Source: Flavobacterium sp. N1736 (GTDB taxonomy: Bacteria; Bacteroidota; Bacteroidia; Flavobacteriales; Flavobacteriaceae). From it: a stretch of DNA of 64,000 bases. Shown piece after piece: positions 32,885 to 40,447 of this stretch (position 1 is its first letter; each line of letters opens with the position of its first letter). The notes below the pieces were generated by a model, which had not been told where the DNA came from, did no database searches, and was given only the letters and a program-made list of their open reading frames with translations. The stretch is taken from positions 992,001-1,056,000 of the forward strand of contig NZ_CP109994.1 in NCBI RefSeq assembly GCF_025947065.1, given 5' to 3'. Made by a program: the position numbers and the translations under genes.

Positions 32885-34669
32885 ATGGAAAAACCAACCC
32901 AAAATATACAGCACTTAACAAAAGAAAACTGGAACAAAGCAAACAGGCTTTTACTCAAAAAAACGTTAAGTGAATTTGCGCACGAATTATTGATTGTTCC
33001 AGTTTCAAATGGCACTAATTTCTATACTATTTCTTCTCCTGATAAAACAGCTGAATATAGTTTTGAAGCTTCTGTTTTATCCTTAAATCATTGGTCTATT
33101 GCAGTTGAATCGATCAAAAAAACAAAAAACGAAATAGATTCGCCTTTGCTTTTATTAGAATTTATAATAGAATTCAAAGACGTTTTAGGCATCGGCGAAA
33201 GCCTGTTACCAACGTATTTAGAAGAAATTACAAGCACTTTATACAGCACCGCATATAAAATTGCAAACGAAAAATACAATTCAAAAGATTTACTTGAATT
33301 GGATTATCAAATCATTGAACACGCAATGACAGAAGGACATCCGTGTTTTGTAGCAAACAGCGGTAAAAACGGTTTTAATATTGATGATTTTGCCGCTTTT
33401 TCTCCAGAAGCCAATGCGCCCGTACAATTATTGTGGCTCGCCGGACATAGGAGCAAAACTACTTTTACGGCGATAGAAGCTTTAGATTATAAAAAAGTAT
33501 TGCAGCAGGAGTTGGATTCTGAAACCATTTTAAGTTTCAAAAACATATTAAAATCGCAGGGATTTGATGTTGATGATTATTATTTTTTTCCCGTGCATCC
33601 ATGGCAATGGTTCAATAAACTGGCATTGATTTTTGCGCCGGATATTGCCGAAGGACATTTGATTTGTCTGGGTTATGGTGAAGACGAATATTCCGCACAA
33701 CAATCTATTCGTACGTTTTTTAATATTTCTTCGCCGGAGAAATTTTATGCAAAAACGGCACTTTCTGTTATCAATATGGGTTTCATGCGCGGACTTTCTC
33801 CATATTACATGGAAAGTACGCCCGCAATAACGGAATGGGTTGCAAATCTGGTAGAAAATGATGTGTATTTACAGCAAAAAGGCTTTACATTATTAGGAGA
33901 AGTTGCCACTCTTGGCTATCGCAATTTTTTATACGAGCCTTTAGGACGAAGTATTCCGCATAATAAAATGCTTGCCACATTATGGCGCGAAAGTCCGATC
34001 CCGAAATTGTCTAAAAATCAAAAGATTATGACAATGGCTGCTTTGTTACATGTGGATCAGTCCGGAAGTTCTTTTGTTCGTGAATTGATAAAAAAATCGG
34101 GAATTAGCGCCAAATTGTGGATTAAAAGTTACCTCAACGCTTATCTTTCGTCCTTATTACATTGTTTTTATGAGCACGAAATGGTTTTTATGCCTCATGG
34201 CGAAAACCTGATTTTAGTTTTAGAAAATCACGTTCCCGTAAAAGCCATTATGAAAGATATTACCGAAGAAGTTATGGTTTTTAATGCTGCAATTCCGCTG
34301 CCGGAAAAAGTAAAACGTATTCATATTGATATGAAAGAATCGTTGAAAATCCTGTGCATTTTTAATGACGTTTTTCAATTCTATTTCCGTTTTCTTTCTG
34401 CAATTTTATCAGAATCAAAAACACTTTCTGAAGAAGATTTCTGGTCAGAAGTTGCCGATTGTATCGCACAATATCAGGAAGATCAGCCACATTTAAAAGA
34501 ACAATTCAAAAAATACAATTTATTTGCTCCCAATTTTGACTCGTGTTGCCTGAATCGTTTGCAATTGCGAAATAACAAGCAAATGTTAGATTTAGCAGAT
34601 CCTATTGATAGTCTTCAGTTTGTTGGGAAACTAACGAATCCTGTTGCAGCGTTTATTCCTGTTATTTAA
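32885..34669 (+). CDS. IucA/IucC family siderophore synthetase, second copy
   Basis: A 594-residue NRPS-independent siderophore synthetase. The ATG at 32885 is used because earlier in-frame starts lie inside the GNAT gene. Motifs EGHPCFVANSGKNGF (150-164) and HPWQWF (238-243) and long stretches such as INMGFMRGL and TLWRESP match the synthetase half of the fusion at 29866, so the two arose by duplication. Two synthetases suit stepwise joining of two arms to one acid (as in arthrobactin, schizokinen or aerobactin), or oligomerisation. Last gene of the operon; no transporter follows. Confidence 0.94.
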   Translation: MEKPTQNIQHLTKENWNKANRLLLKKTLSEFAHELLIVPVSNGTNFYTISSPDKTAEYSFEASVLSLNHWSIAVESIKKTKNEIDSPLLLLEFIIEFKDVLGIGESLLPTYLEEITSTLYSTAYKIANEKYNSKDLLELDYQIIEHAMTEGHPCFVANSGKNGFNIDDFAAFSPEANAPVQLLWLAGHRSKTTFTAIEALDYKKVLQQELDSETILSFKNILKSQGFDVDDYYFFPVHPWQWFNKLALIFAPDIAEGHLICLGYGEDEYSAQQSIRTFFNISSPEKFYAKTALSVINMGFMRGLSPYYMESTPAITEWVANLVENDVYLQQKGFTLLGEVATLGYRNFLYEPLGRSIPHNKMLATLWRESPIPKLSKNQKIMTMAALLHVDQSGSSFVRELIKKSGISAKLWIKSYLNAYLSSLLHCFYEHEMVFMPHGENLILVLENHVPVKAIMKDITEEVMVFNAAIPLPEKVKRIHIDMKESLKILCIFNDVFQFYFRFLSAILSESKTLSEEDFWSEVADCIAQYQEDQPHLKEQFKKYNLFAPNFDSCCLNRLQLRNNKQMLDLADPIDSLQFVGKLTNPVAAFIPVI

Positions 34670-34689
34670 ATAATCTCACAACCTTCATT

Positions 34690-34790
34690 TTGACGGAGGA
34701 GAAATGGCACGCGTATCTCTACAAAGATTGGCGGTTATCTTTACGGAGTTTCTGGTGTGATCCTTCCTTCGTCAGGATGACAAGATTGTG
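34690..34790. repeat. GTCATCCTGAC-type repeat after the siderophore operon
   Basis: Contains GATCCTTCCTTCGTCAGGAT plus GACAAGATTG and, upstream, a degraded inverted partner (GACGGAGGAG...). Same family as 13812, 37929 and 55703. Confidence 0.7.
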
Positions 34791-34906
34791 TCCTTGTGGC
34801 AACAAAAAAAACATTCCTTATGTTTAATTATTTTAAGTATAATTACCTGAAAAACAGTAAATTGTAAGAAGATTACTATTTGGAAAAGATAATATTATAT
34901 TTGGTT

Positions 34907-35807
34907 TTAAACTTTTTTAAAAATTGGCTGTTCTTTCCATTTCGGAGGAAATCCCATTTTATAAATTGGAGTATTAGGAAATTGATTTAATAAATCAAAT
35001 AATTCTTGTTTTAAATTATTTCCAGGACTAATTATATCATTAATATAGATAATGGCTGACATAATTGGAAACACTTTTTTTCGTCTTTCAGTGTCAGGAA
35101 AGTAATTCAATAGAGGGAAACGTGTATTTGACGGCCAACTGTATGCATTAATCATTACCCTATTCCATAATCGGCTATGATGTGCAATCATATTTCTTAT
35201 AAAGGTTATTGTTCGCAACCAGCTAGAGAAATCTTTTGAACTATTTAAGCCAAATTCATTTGCTATTTTTGATTTTTCAGCTAGTTGAGGCTTTAAATTA
35301 CTGTATAATTTAGATAAAGTATTTAAGGTTACAACTTCCAAAGCTTTCCAGCTCTCAGGTTGTTCATTAGGATGATTAACCGCATGTTTTACTATAAATT
35401 CTTCACTGCTATCATTTATGTTTTCTAATATTTTATCCAAAAGCTCATCAAAATGCAGTTTTGAATGAAAATGATTTTCATTCAAATACCATTCTGCTCC
35501 GTAAGCTAATGACATATGGTAAATAAGCTTTGTTCTCAAAGCAATTTCAATTCTTTCTATAGCATTAAATAAAAATTATACGAAAGTGACGATCAAAATT
35601 ATAAAGATCTATAACGTCTTCAAAAAATACATTTTCCTGAAAAAGGTGATCATCGTAATCTTCTTGCATTTCCCACCAATATCCTTTCAAACGATAATAG
35701 CTTATATTTGCCAAAAAATGAGTTGCTTTTGAAATATCATGAAATTTCATTTCACGGCTTTCTAGCAATTTTATCTGATCTTGTATAGATTTCGGTATTT
35801 TAGACAA
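34907..35807 (-). pseudogene. Abi family (Abi_2) abortive-infection gene with a frameshift
   Basis: Two adjacent minus-strand frames together make one Abi_2-type protein of about 299 residues. The first (35565-35807) carries the family start, with KSIQDQIKLLESREMKFHDI and ANISYYRLKGYWW. The second (from 35539) carries RTKLIYHMSLAYGAEWYL and the RNMIAHHSRLWNR segment with the RxxxxH motif. The linking family sequence FNAIERIEIALRTK is present but in the other frame. Removing one base from the A5 run at 35571-35575 restores a single frame. Members stop phage spread by killing the infected cell. It is either a real pseudogene or a sequencing error. Confidence 0.85.
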
Positions 35808-35851
35808 TACTTATTATGAGTTTATTAGTGAAGAAAACGGGAATAGATTAA

Positions 35852-35894
35852 ATAAAAAGACCCGCAAGCTGTTCTCATGGGAAGCTGTACGGGT
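35852..35894 (-). terminator. Hairpin terminator downstream of the small coiled-coil gene
   Basis: On the minus strand ACCCG...CGGGT with inner AGCT pairing (35860-35894) is followed by CTTTTTATTT. It lies 75 bp after the small gene's stop and 45 bp before the Abi start. Confidence 0.65.
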
Positions 35895-35968
35895 ACTGTT
35901 AATGCAAAGATACAATTTTAAACAATATTTACAATGCCTAATTGTATTTTTATGAGTTTCACCAAAGT

Positions 35969-36217
35969 TTAACCTTTGTAGTTATTTTCTATAATATCTT
36001 TTACACTTTTTATAAAGGTTTCAGTGTCTTTAACTTCTTGTTTAATATATAAATCGTATTCAGATAATTTATATTGTTCGATCATATCTTTTTTCAAAAA
36101 TTTTATCATTGATTCAAGACTTCGGGTGTCATTTTCGTGATTTTTTTTCAGTTCACGTTGTTTGCTTTCCAGATAATTTAATGTCTTTTTTAATCTTTGA
36201 AGGTGTAATTTGTCCAC
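35969..36217 (-). CDS. Small coiled-coil protein of unknown function
   Basis: An 82-residue protein, highly charged and helical (LQRLKKTLNYLESKQRELKK, then SMIKFLKKDMIEQYKLSEYD). It has no signal peptide and no recognised domain. The start is GTG at 36217. A hairpin terminator follows it, and an imperfect inverted repeat (36251-36355) precedes it. Its position next to an Abi gene suggests accessory DNA, but no function can be assigned. Confidence 0.6.
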   Translation of the reverse strand: MDKLHLQRLKKTLNYLESKQRELKKNHENDTRSLESMIKFLKKDMIEQYKLSEYDLYIKQEVKDTETFIKSVKDIIENNYKG

Positions 36218-36250
36218 GTTTATGATCTTCTTAAAATTGAATAAAAAATA

Positions 36251-36355
36251 GACGATAATTCAGGAATAAGATAAAATTCAATGTGTTTCCAAAAAACGCA
36301 ATAATGAATTGAACTTTATCTCGTTATTGAACTTATCTCATTCAGAAATATCGTC
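36251..36355. repeat. 105-bp imperfect inverted repeat
   Basis: Ends GACGATAATTCAGGAATAAG and its approximate complement (CTCATTCAGAAATATCGTC) enclose a further inverted pair (ATTCAATG.../...GAATTGAAC). It fits a MITE remnant or a structured leader RNA; no ORF inside. Confidence 0.55.
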
Positions 36356-36491
36356 TTACCTCTACATACGTTTAAATTGAAAAATTGGTTTTAATATTAT
36401 TTAATAATTCTCAAATTTTTTAATTGTTATTCAGGTAATTATCTGAAAATCAAAAGTTTATTTGTTTTGTGAAAATTTATTTTTTAAGCAA

Positions 36492-36534
36492 AAAATAAGC
36501 TGTGTCTAATTTTATAACAGACACAGCTTATTTT
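36492..36534 (-). terminator. Hairpin terminator of the RidA gene
   Basis: Perfect 16-bp arms AAAATAAGCTGTGTCT and complement with an 11-bp loop; the minus-strand side ends in TTTT. It starts 17 bp past the RidA stop. Confidence 0.9.
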
Positions 36535-36550
36535 AGTTTTTTCTATTGAA

Positions 36551-37021
36551 TTATTTTACAACCGTAGCTTCAAATTCAACTTTCAAAGTTTCAAACAAAC
36601 TTTTTACTTCCATTAAACTTGTGGCTTGCTGAACTCCGTGTTTGGCAATCCAATCCTGAATGATGTTGAAATGTGGCCAAAGGTCTGCAGTATTGGTCGT
36701 ATAAATTGTCAGCCTAACAATTCCTTTGGGTTCGTATCCGGCTTTTGCGATTACCTGTTCCAGATTATTCAGGGCAAGTTTTATCTGTGATTCCATGTTT
36801 TCATTGCTCGAAGTTCCGTCAGCGTTTACGGCGGCTTGTCCGGAAACATACAATGTTCCTTCCGGATTTTTTACTTCAACGGCTTGGTTATAGCTGCGTT
36901 CATTTTGCCATTCCCAGGGATTAATTACTCTTTTTTCCATTTGTTTAGCTTTTTTAGTTTGTGCCAATATTGGCATCGCTGTTAATAATAGTAATGCTAA
37001 AATTTTTGATGTTTTTTTCAC
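36551..37021 (-). CDS. Secreted RidA (YjgF) family protein
   Basis: A 156-residue protein with a signal peptide (MKKTSKILALLLLTAMPILA) before a RidA domain: YNQAVEVKNPEGTLYVSGQA, then QIKLALNNLEQVIAKAG and GIVRLTIYTTN. Cytosolic RidA hydrolyses reactive enamines and imines; exported versions are less well understood. A Crp-like site precedes it, and a Crp/Fnr gene lies upstream on the same strand. Confidence 0.9.
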   Translation of the reverse strand: MKKTSKILALLLLTAMPILAQTKKAKQMEKRVINPWEWQNERSYNQAVEVKNPEGTLYVSGQAAVNADGTSSNENMESQIKLALNNLEQVIAKAGYEPKGIVRLTIYTTNTADLWPHFNIIQDWIAKHGVQQATSLMEVKSLFETLKVEFEATVVK

Positions 37022-37099
37022 GATTACAGTTTAAAATTGATACTGCAAAGTTGTGCATAACATGCAGAAAGAGGTCTTGACATTTCTCACGATTATAAA

Positions 37100-37113
37100 G
37101 TGAGTTATGTCAC
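37100..37113. promoter_or_regulatory. Crp-like site before the RidA gene
   Basis: GTGAGTTATGTCAC fits GTGA-N6-TCAC, 79 bp upstream of the RidA start. Same form as the site at 13991-14004. Confidence 0.5.
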
Positions 37114-37130
37114 ATGGAAGAGTTAGGAGG

Positions 37131-37168
37131 TTAAAAATTAAAAATTAAAAATTAAAAATTAAAAGTTA
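37131..37168. repeat. TTAAAAA heptamer microsatellite
   Basis: About five tandem copies of TTAAAAA/TTAAAAG between the RidA gene and the Crp/Fnr gene. Confidence 0.85.
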
Positions 37169-37259
37169 AAAGTGAAATGTATTAATGAAATCTGCAAATC
37201 TGCGTGAAACAAATTTTTCAGTCCTTTGTTAACTGAGACTGAGACTAAAAACTGAAACT

Positions 37260-37868
37260 TTAGGAAGATAGACGACTCAGCGTTTCGCGAGATACGCCAA
37301 GATAAGAGGCAATTAAGCTTTTTGGAACGCGCTGAAAAAGTAAAGGATATTGTTTTAAAAGCTGTTCGTAGCGTTCTTTAGAATTTGAAGTCTGCCAGGA
37401 AATAATACGGCGCTGCGATCCCAGAAAACCAAATGTGGCTTTCTCAAGAAAAAAGCGTTCCATTTTTTGCAAACCGTCGCAAAGCTTTTTATAATCTTCA
37501 AGCGTACAGCAAAGAACTTCAGTATCTTCCAGACATTCGAGTGATAATGTGGCTTCGGTTTGTGTGAAAAACGCATAATAATCGCTTTCCCACCAATCTT
37601 CCATGGCAAAAGAAACAATGTGCTGTTTGGCAGAATTATCAGTATAAACAAGCTTTAAAAGTCCCGAAATAACAAAATAAAAATACTTTACCGGATCGCC
37701 TGCCTGAATAAGAAATTGGTGTTTCTTAAACTTTTTAGTCGTAAAATGAGACGCTACAAACGCAAACTCATCATCCGTAAGCGGAATTACTTTTTCGATA
37801 TGTTCTCTAAGATTTGCCTGCATAAGTAGGGGCAAAGTTATTGAAATTTTTTTTGTCATTTCGAACAA
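37260..37868 (-). CDS. Crp/Fnr family transcriptional regulator
   Basis: A 202-residue regulator (or 190 from an internal Met, MQANLREHIEKVIPL). The beta-roll has KFKKHQFLIQAGDPVKYFYF and a W-rich segment (MEDWWESDYYAFF). The C-terminal HTH is RVPKSLIASYLGVSRETLSR. It is clearly paralogous to the regulator at 13186. Likely target: the RidA gene just downstream, through the GTGA-N6-TCAC site. Confidence 0.9.
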   Translation of the reverse strand: MFEMTKKISITLPLLMQANLREHIEKVIPLTDDEFAFVASHFTTKKFKKHQFLIQAGDPVKYFYFVISGLLKLVYTDNSAKQHIVSFAMEDWWESDYYAFFTQTEATLSLECLEDTEVLCCTLEDYKKLCDGLQKMERFFLEKATFGFLGSQRRIISWQTSNSKERYEQLLKQYPLLFQRVPKSLIASYLGVSRETLSRLSS

Positions 37869-38015
37869 GAAATCACACGAGAAATTCCGTAAAGAGAATC
37901 GCCAATCTTTGCAGAGTTACGCATGTGATCCTTCCTCCGTCAGGATGACAAGATTGGCGATTATCTTTGTCTAGTTACGCGTGTGATCCTTCCTCCGTCA
38001 GGATGATAAGATTGC
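37860..38015. repeat. Two direct GATCCTTCCTCCGTCAGGAT elements
   Basis: Two tandem copies of a ~57-bp unit (ATTGGCGATTATCTTTG..., TACGCGTGTGATCCTTCC, TCCGTCAGGATGA), the second ending at 38011. Same family as 13812 and 34739. Confidence 0.8.
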
Positions 38016-38051
38016 GCTGAAAAAAAAGAAATCGTTTTTTGATTGATGATT

Positions 38052-39206
38052 TTAGATGATTTTTTTAACGCCGGGAATCAATACCAGCAATCCGCCCAAA
38101 CCGAAACTGCCTGCGACTATCAATGGTGAAACTACAAGAAGTTTTAGGGCAGGATCTACTTGCCAGTTTCTTACGGCTAATGTGAATGCGACAATTACTA
38201 CGGGATGAAAAATATAAGTTGCAAAACTGTAACGCGATAATTTGGCAAGTAATGGCGTTGATTTGTTCCATTTTGTTCTTCCTTTTATGAGTAAAACGGT
38301 TAAAATTGAAAGTCCGATCCATTGTTCCCAAACGGCGTAAAGGAGTTGTTGCCAATGAAAACCTCCGGAATACCATTCTACGGGCATTTTTACAGTGAGT
38401 CGGATAACAAAAAATACAATGAAAAAGGCAAGACATAACCATGAAGAAAGGGTTAGACGTTTTCTGGTTTTTTCGGACAATTCGTTGAACCAATTGTTTT
38501 TGGCAGCCAATAATCCAATCGTGAAAAAGGCGATGTATTGTGGGAAATGACCTAATTGAAATCCGAATGGTTCCAGAACCCAGCCTACGGGAAATACAAT
38601 TCTAACTGCGAAACTTACAAGTCCTAAAACTACTGCAAATAAAAGTATGGTTCGTGATGTGGGAACGGGCAATGTGTTTTCGAAACTGATTTTGAAAACG
38701 GTTTTTAAGAGTACAAAAATAAAAGTAAATACAAGCAAAGCGAGAACAAACCACATTACGCCAACATCTATCCAGGTATCGTAACCGCTTAAATACTGCA
38801 AAAAAGTAATATGATGTTTTTGAGCGAAATAATACACGAGATAACTGGTAAATGGAGAAATAACAAGAGAATAAAATACTAACGGAATTCCTAATCGGAT
38901 GAAGCGATCTGTTATGAATTTAAAAGTGCCTTTTTTGGTAAATGAAGCTTCGGTAAAATAGGCGGCAAGCATAAAGAAAAAGCCCATAAAAAACGACTGA
39001 TTGACACTGATAAACATTTTTACGGGAATAAGAACGCCAAAAATCGTGGTTGGTTCTGTATAATACCATCCGTCTGAATTGCTGTAGGCTATAAAAGTGT
39101 GGTGCAAAATGACCAATATGGTCAATACTATTTTGATGTTGCTGATGTAAATAAGCTTATTTGGCTGTTGCACTTTTGCTAACAAAGCTGTGTTTTGGGT
39201 TGTCAT
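38052..39206 (-). CDS. Acyltransferase_3 family membrane protein
   Basis: A 384-residue protein with about ten membrane helices. The start region ISNIKIVLTILVILHHTFIA carries the His pair typical of acyltransferase_3 enzymes, and SFFMGFFFMLAAYF follows. The family O-acylates surface sugars or other lipids and glycans (MdoC, OafA types); the substrate is unknown. It lies 100 bp after a membrane LytTR regulator on the same strand, suggesting regulation by that gene. Confidence 0.88.
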   Translation of the reverse strand: MTTQNTALLAKVQQPNKLIYISNIKIVLTILVILHHTFIAYSNSDGWYYTEPTTIFGVLIPVKMFISVNQSFFMGFFFMLAAYFTEASFTKKGTFKFITDRFIRLGIPLVFYSLVISPFTSYLVYYFAQKHHITFLQYLSGYDTWIDVGVMWFVLALLVFTFIFVLLKTVFKISFENTLPVPTSRTILLFAVVLGLVSFAVRIVFPVGWVLEPFGFQLGHFPQYIAFFTIGLLAAKNNWFNELSEKTRKRLTLSSWLCLAFFIVFFVIRLTVKMPVEWYSGGFHWQQLLYAVWEQWIGLSILTVLLIKGRTKWNKSTPLLAKLSRYSFATYIFHPVVIVAFTLAVRNWQVDPALKLLVVSPLIVAGSFGLGGLLVLIPGVKKII

Positions 39207-39308
39207 AATAGATTTGATTTAGTGTTTGTGATGGTAAACGTACAACAAGAAAATGCTGTTGTAATTGACCATGTTATCACTAACTAGCTTTTGTGACGAA
39301 CAACAAGC

Positions 39309-40210
39309 TTAGGCTATCTGCAGGCTGCGGAGTTGATTGTAACAGTTATTGAAACTCTCAATCTGGTTTCGGGAAACGGGAACTTTTGCATCGGTATTAT
39401 GAAAAGATAAAAGGTAACCCTGAGAATTTCCGCTTACTTTTTCGATCTTAAACATATTGACTAAATAGGTTCTGTGGCATCTGAAAAAATGCGGATAATG
39501 GGCGATTTGTTTTTCGAATTGTGTGAGCGAAATTCGTTTGAGTTCGACAGTTGCTTCTTCGTTGTTTGATTTTGTGATTTCGATATAATTACCATCGGCT
39601 TTTACGAATAGTAAATCTTCCGGTTTAAGGTAAAATCATCTTGCTTGACTTGTGTATTGATGAAAAGGGAAGAAGTAACTGCGGGTTTTTCTGTTTCGTT
39701 TTTTAGCGGAACAAACTGAAGTACAAATGGCGAACCTTTTTTAGACTTGAAATAAAAGCCAGCCATTCTGAGGAAAAAATAAAAAAGGATTCCCGCCAGA
39801 AAGCAGTTTCGAATTTCTTCATACAAATAACGCCAGGACCAGTTATTTGGATTGGTATAAATGAAATCGCGCATTAAAAAACTGGCAATTCCGGACAAAA
39901 ATAAAAATAGACCAACGTGAAAATATTCTTGTAATAATGTCCATTTTTTAAGCTGATTCCGTTTGATGTAATTGTATGTTCCAAAATATAAAAACAAGAT
40001 TAATGCAGGCGAAAAAGCGTGAAAAAAGCAAATCAGAAAATAATTAAGTTTAAATTCTGGTTCGTAAACCCCAAACGGACTAAACAATAAAAGGAACACA
40101 AAAATCGAAGCAAATACAATCGCCGAACTATTCAGAAGATTTTCGGACTGATATCTTGTCGGATATTCGATTTTCTTAATTAAATGTTCTTTGTTAATGT
40201 AAAATCCCAT
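39309..40210 (-). pseudogene. Membrane-anchored LytTR transcriptional regulator with a frameshift
   Basis: The open frame 39602-40210 encodes four membrane helices and a cytoplasmic linker, then stops abnormally after QVKQDDFTL. In the next frame the sequence continues as a typical LytTR domain: PEDLLFVKADGNYIEITKS, then KQIAHYPHFFRCHRTYLVN and a stop at 39309. Adding one base to the T3 run at 39624-39626 joins them into a 300-residue protein. This type senses through the membrane without a separate kinase. Either a real frameshift or a sequencing error. Confidence 0.85.
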
Positions 40211-40367
40211 AGAATAAATGTGCTTTGTCCGGGATTAAAAGTACAAAAATAGTTGTTATGAAAACGGGTTTCATAGCCCAGATAGAAGCGATATCCTTTT
40301 GTGCCGGGGTTCGGCATAAAAGATAAAGCGGATAGCTGGAAATAGCTCCTGAAAAAATTGATAATTC

Positions 40368-40408
40368 AAAAAAGCCTCCTAAAATCTAATGATTTCAGAA
40401 GGCTTTTT
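40368..40408 (-). terminator. Hairpin terminator of the LRR surface-protein gene
   Basis: AAAAAGCCTCCTAAAATC and GATTTCAGAAGGCTTTTT form an imperfect stem flanked by A and T runs, 40 bp past the stop at 40448. Confidence 0.8.
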
Positions 40409-40447
40409 AAATGCGGAATACGAATTACCTAAATTTATTGCTATAAT

